64,000 nt of DNA from Thelonectria olida (taxonomy: Eukaryota; Ascomycota; Sordariomycetes; Hypocreales; Nectriaceae). Below the pieces are notes generated by a model, which made no database searches, was not told the origin of the DNA, and was given only the letters and a program-made list of their open reading frames with translations. Numbering within the stretch: position 1 is the first letter of the stretch; the number at the start of each line of letters is the position of its first letter. Position numbers and translations under genes: made by a program. The stretch spans positions 310,001-374,000 of the forward strand of contig JAGPYM010000005.1 of NCBI GenBank assembly GCA_020736575.1, in the 5' to 3' direction. Of the stretch, positions 60,238 through 64,000 are shown piece after piece.

Positions 60238-61768
60238 GAAGGTTCTCTCGCGTCTGCAAAAGTCGTCAATCTGGACTTTGAGGCCCGCGTCCCCGTCCCC
60301 TTCAGCATCTTCCCATCGACATATCGGGACCAGCAATCCCAGACCCAGACTCAAACCACCACTACTCAGATTCAAGAAGAGGTTGAGATCAAACCCCCAA
60401 AGCCACAAGCCGGACGGGAAGGTCAATACTCTTCTTTCTCTGCCACCACTACTGAAGTCGTTCCTCCTCGCCGCGAAGAGCAACACTACAGTGAAGAAGA
60501 GGTCCGAATTACGCGTGAAGAAGAACGTTACCGCCGTCCCGGTGTCCAGCAGCAGCAGTACGAGCAATACCAACACGAGGAATTCATTCGTGAAGACCGT
60601 CGGTACGTCTAGATTTCCCTCTGTCTTTTGTCCTCTTTTCCCAAGCCGTTTTGTCAGATTTCGATCTCGACAGAGCTGTAACATGATCCCACCAATTCAC
60701 AACACAAGTCCCCTCTCTTCCCTCTCGCTTCCCCCGACCGCAATTGATCAACAAACGGGGGAACCATAACAACAACAAAACAACATGGCAAGCCCGATCC
60801 CCCTTTTCCCATCAATTGGCGGCCCCACCCATGGATCCGCTTGTCGGCCATCCACCACGCAAGCGCGCGTCAGCCCCCCTTCGTCTCGTCTCCGCTTTCC
60901 AGCCATCCCTCACACCCCTTCCACCCCGGCTCGGCCCAGCCCAGCCCAGCCAAGCTGGCCCGCATTCCCAAAATTGCTTCTCCCCTCCCTGGCCAACCAC
61001 CCCTTGGCGCCCTAGACCGCTGGCCTGAGGCTGGCCTGAGGCTGGACAGTGGAGCACCTCAGGGGGCGGGCACCGCGTTGCCATATGAGACGCAACCGAG
61101 ATACAGAAGCATCAGCTAACCCAAAGCCTGCAGACCTCAACCTGCTTCTCAATACACCACCTCTCACGCCCACGTAGAGATCGACACCAAGCGTCATCCC
61201 TACTACTCCACCCCCATCGACGTCGCTGAGCGCCAATACCGCGAGCGAATCCGTCCCAACGCCAACTTCTCTTCCACTGTCGACGCTGCCCCTCGTCCTC
61301 AGTACCAAACCACCGACACCTTCCAGGTCAACAACTACACCGTTGAAGGACGTCCTTCCCAGTTCAACAAGACTGAGAAGACTGAGATCAACAACTTCAC
61401 CGTTGAAGCCTCCCGCCCCCAGCACTACTCTACCGAGAAGACTGAGATCAACAACTTCACTGTTGAAGGAAACTCTTCCCGTCCCCAGTACAAGACCACT
61501 GAGAAGACCGAGATCAACAACTTCACCGTTGACGCCCGATCTTCTTGCCCTCCCAAGTTCCAGAGCAACGCTCAAGTCAACAAATTCACCGTTGACACCC
61601 CCGTTTCTCGCCCTACCTTCCAGAAGGACGTGAAGTTCTCCGAGACCGTTGACACTCGCGTTTCTCGTCAACCCTACCAGAAGGACGTCAAGTTCACTGA
61701 GACCGTTGAGACTACCAAGCTTTCTCGCCCCCAGAAACCAAGCAAGATGGGTTACTACGACGAGGACG
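60238..61768 (+). CDS. hex1: N-terminal extension exons of the long HEX1 isoform (start unresolved)
   Basis: Two open exons (60238-60602 and 61134-61768) join across a 531-nt intron in frame with the HEX1 core, adding up to about 335 residues (KVVNLDFEARVPVPFS onwards, Gln/Glu-rich, then FTVE-type repeats). The splice signals are gtacgt and cctgcag; the join reads EDRR/PQPASQY. No ATG exists in this frame: a TGA sits at 60235-60237 directly before it, so a further 5' exon or a frame error must supply the start. Long N-terminally extended HEX1 forms made by alternative splicing are known in other filamentous fungi. A second ATG with good context, at 60785 inside the intron, could begin a different short frame. 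The intron is far longer than others here. Confidence 0.6.
61325..61740 (+). repeat. Degenerate coding repeats in the HEX1 extension (NNFTVE units)
   Basis: Seven related units of about 57-66 nt code for segments centred on NNYTVE, NNFTVE (three times), NKFTVD and KFSETVD/KFTETVE, each followed by a Ser/Arg/Pro/Gln spacer. Three central units are nearly identical (KTEINNFTVE). They sit directly upstream of the core HEX1 start. Confidence 0.85.
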
Positions 61769-62403
61769 GTAAGCATTCCATTTCTTTGATCCATTGTTGT
61801 AGAGCTCGTTGTAAATAATTCTAACTCGAAGGCCAAGGCCACTACCACTCCTTCCGCCAGGGCCTTTACAAGCTCGGTGACAAGGGCGGCCGCCCCGACC
61901 CCGAGGCTGCCTGTGAGGGTCCCCGCCCCCGTCCCGGTGACTCTGCCGAGTCTTACCTCCCCAACACCGTCACCATCCCCTGCCACCACATCCGCCTCGG
62001 TGACTTCCTGATGCTCCAGGGCCGCCCCTGCCAGGTCATCCGTATCTCTACCTCCTCTGCCACCGGCCAGTACCGCTACCTTGGTGTCGACCTCTTCACC
62101 AAGCAGCTTCATGAGGAGTCCTCTTTCGTCTCCAACCCCGCCCCCAGCGTTGTCGTCCAGACCATGCTCGGCCCTGTCTTCAAGCAGTACCGTGTCCTTG
62201 ACATGCAGGAGGGCTACATCGTCGCCATGACCGAGACTGGCGACGTCAAGCAGGGTCTCCCTGTCATTGACCAGTCCAACCTGTACACTCGCCTCAACCA
62301 GGCTTTCGAGTCTGGCCGTGGCAGCGTCCGCGTCCTGGTCCTCAACGATGGTGGCCGTGAGCTCGCCGTCGACATGAAGGTCATCCACGGCTCTCGCCTG
62401 TAA
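61747..62403 (+). CDS. hex1: HEX1 core, major Woronin-body protein
   Basis: Exons 61747-61768 and 61832-62403 (63-nt intron) encode 197 residues from MGYYDEDG, close to the 176 residues of the Neurospora protein. HEX1 self-assembles into the crystalline core of Woronin bodies, peroxisome-derived plugs that seal septal pores after hyphal damage. The body has the eIF5A-like beta fold (TVTIPCHHIRLGDFLMLQGRPCQVIRIS, YLGVDLFTKQLHEESSF, GYIVAMTETGDVKQGLPV) and ends in SRL, a type 1 peroxisomal targeting signal. Codon choice is strongly biased to C-ending codons, as in highly expressed genes; this bias also leaves a 541-residue false frame on the opposite strand. The gene identifies the organism as a filamentous ascomycete. 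Confidence 0.97.
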
Positions 62404-63322
62404 GCGTGTCAATTTCTTAGGGGCCGCAGCGTGCGTCTTCCCAAGATGAGCCACGGCAACGCTACTGGCTCCTCGAAATGGAGGACAGGTTGTCCTGGCG
62501 CCTGCGAAGTTTGTATCATGGGATTTGTATGAAGCGGTCAGCTGTTGGATCAAGATTGGAGAAATTGTTGGAAACGGAAATATGGAGTCTTTGCGTAGAA
62601 GGGAAGTTCCTGTACATGGACTATAGTAATTTGACAATTGATTCCATATCTCAATCGCAACCTACATGTAATTGCCCGTCAAGGTTCTCATCGTGACACC
62701 ACCAAGGTTCCATGCCGTGCGCCGCTAACTTTTCTTGGAAGCACGGCCCGTTCCATCTGACCAACAGGACGAGAACGTGTTGAATTCTCCTTCATCCGAG
62801 TGCGAAGGCTGCTGGTGTCGGGATAAGTGGGCGAGGGGCTGATTCTTTGCTTGATTGATGTTGGCTCACGATGTTTCGATCTGAGAGCTATGAGGTAAGT
62901 GATCGATCCTCTCCATCCTCCATCTGACTCCATCTTCGGCACAGGCGGCGCATCACGAGACCTGCCTTATCCAACCACATCCCCCGCACCGCCTTTGAGG
63001 CAGTTCATGGGGTTGGTGTCATGGTAAACTAACCCCAGATAGGCACTTAGCTGTCGCAAAGCAGCATCAAGCTTGAGTGATTGATAAGGAACAGGCCTGC
63101 ACGTGTCTGACCAGCCCACCCAGACCATCTTTGGATTGCGAAGCATCCATCGCCCTGTCGTCTCTTTCAACCTTTTCCATCTATCTTTCTCTGTAAAGGT
63201 TATACTCATCCTCAGACTTCGTACCTGCCGCCTGTCAAACTTACCCCGCTCGCACCTACATAAAGAGCCAGCGACTCGCTCACCTTGGTTAACCACCACC
63301 TTTCTTCTCTGCCAACATCAAA
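62404..63322. other. Intergenic region between hex1 and bleomycin hydrolase
   Basis: Holds the hex1 3' region and the promoter and leader of the next gene; no other gene seen. Confidence 0.6.
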
Positions 63323-64000
63323 ATGGGAGCCGATCAATCAAAGCTAGTCGAACCCACAATGCACGAGAAAGCAGTACTCGAGCGCCTTCGCACCCTCCAG
63401 ATGGAGGATGACTACGTTGAAGTCACGAGCGACTCCGAGAAGGCCACTGTCGGTTCGCTCATGCGGGAGGCTGAGGGGCTCCCAGTGCCTGTTCTACAGT
63501 CATGGCAGACCGACATCCTCAAGGATCCCAAGAACAAGTAAGCATCTCGATTCTTACATGTTCAAGCTCACCAATACTAATACGACCGTCACCAAGACTT
63601 GCTCTAACCGCCCTGAGCGGCCTCAATCCCCGCCAGGTTCTCACCTCAATGCCTACAGTAGTCGCGGACCAGCAGATTTACAACGTCAAGATTCCTTTCG
63701 AGGGCGCCCCCATTACCAACCAGCGCTCCAGCGGCCGTTGCTGGCTTTTCGCCTCAACCAATGTCTTCCGGGTCGCCCTCATGAAGCGTTACAACCTGGA
63801 TAGCTTTGAGCTGTCCCAGGCTTACCTGTTTTACTGGGACAAGCTAGAGAAGTCCAACTGGTTTTTGGAGCAAATCATTGACACTGCTGATGAGGACCTC
63901 GAGGGGCGACTTGTCCAGACTCTCCTGGGCGACATTGTGTCTGATGGTGGCCAGTGGGACATGGTTTACAACTTAGTCGACAAGTACGGCGTTGTGCCAC
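63323..64000 (+). CDS. BLH1: Bleomycin hydrolase / cysteine aminopeptidase (5' part, cut by window end)
   Basis: Exon 63323-63537, a 59-nt intron, then an exon from 63597 that is still open at 64000. The first 206 residues are visible. It is a papain-fold aminopeptidase of family C1B, which forms hexameric barrels in the cytosol and trims peptides and thiolactones. Diagnostic sequence: ITNQRSSGRCWLFASTN with the catalytic Cys120, then LSQAYLFYWDKLEKSNWFLE and VSDGGQWDM. The catalytic His and Asn lie beyond the window. The ATG has a good context (tcaaaATGGG) and starts MGADQSKL, which fits an N-myristoylation signal and is unexpected for a cytosolic enzyme. Confidence 0.95.

Noticed and set aside
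61012..62637. 541-residue open frame on the minus strand opposite hex1
   Set aside because: It mirrors the strongly biased codon use of hex1; its translation is a Val/Leu/Gly-rich pattern with repeats complementary to the hex1 repeats, and hex1 itself is certain.
1..64000. Search for transposons, CRISPR arrays, rRNA genes and riboswitches
   Set aside because: No transposase, reverse transcriptase, terminal repeats, regularly spaced repeats, rRNA or riboswitch consensus was recognised; CRISPR is not expected in a fungal nuclear genome.

Overview
The window reads as nuclear DNA of a filamentous ascomycete (Pezizomycotina, most likely a Sordariomycete close to Hypocreales). The decisive marker is HEX1, the Woronin-body protein found only in this group, at 61.7-62.4 kb with its C-terminal SRL peroxisomal signal. 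Genes carry short GT..AG introns of 46-125 nt, promoters are pyrimidine-rich, and an alanine tRNA has an intron. I found 14 protein genes I can support, one tRNA, and one small gene that may be broken.

Left part (1-21 kb). A partial minus-strand gene with a myristoylation-type N-terminus runs off the left edge. Then come tRNA-Ala(AGC), a four-exon phosphoinositide-specific phospholipase C at 6.7-9.2 kb, and a region from 9.2 to 18.0 kb almost without genes, holding only a cysteine-rich small gene whose frame looks disturbed. A large transcription factor with two C2H2 fingers and a Zn2Cys6 cluster closes this part.

Middle (22-49 kb). A Dabb-fold protein and an SRPBCC-fold protein face each other tail to tail, followed by a SUR7/PalI-type membrane protein. 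Next is a candidate secondary-metabolite locus: a 14-TM MFS transporter (-), a 2350-residue highly reducing polyketide synthase (+), a fungal O-methyltransferase (-), a LaeA-type methyltransferase (-) and a third, unfamiliar methyltransferase-like gene (+). The synthase is KS-AT-DH-(decayed MT)-ER-KR-ACP and has no release domain. No P450, oxidoreductase or recognisable pathway regulator lies between the transporter and 49 kb, so tailoring would rely on methylation. Membership of the outer genes is inference from position.

Right part (50-64 kb) is conserved housekeeping: an annexin-fold protein with a long charged tail, the ribosome quality control factor RQC2 (NFACT), hex1 with an alternative long N-terminal extension, and the 5' part of bleomycin hydrolase, cut by the window end.

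The features most worth follow-up are the methyltransferase-rich PKS locus, the long hex1 isoform whose start cannot be found, the hidden 57-nt intron in RQC2, the insertion between the catalytic histidines of the phospholipase C, and the frame-disturbed cysteine-rich gene at 16 kb.
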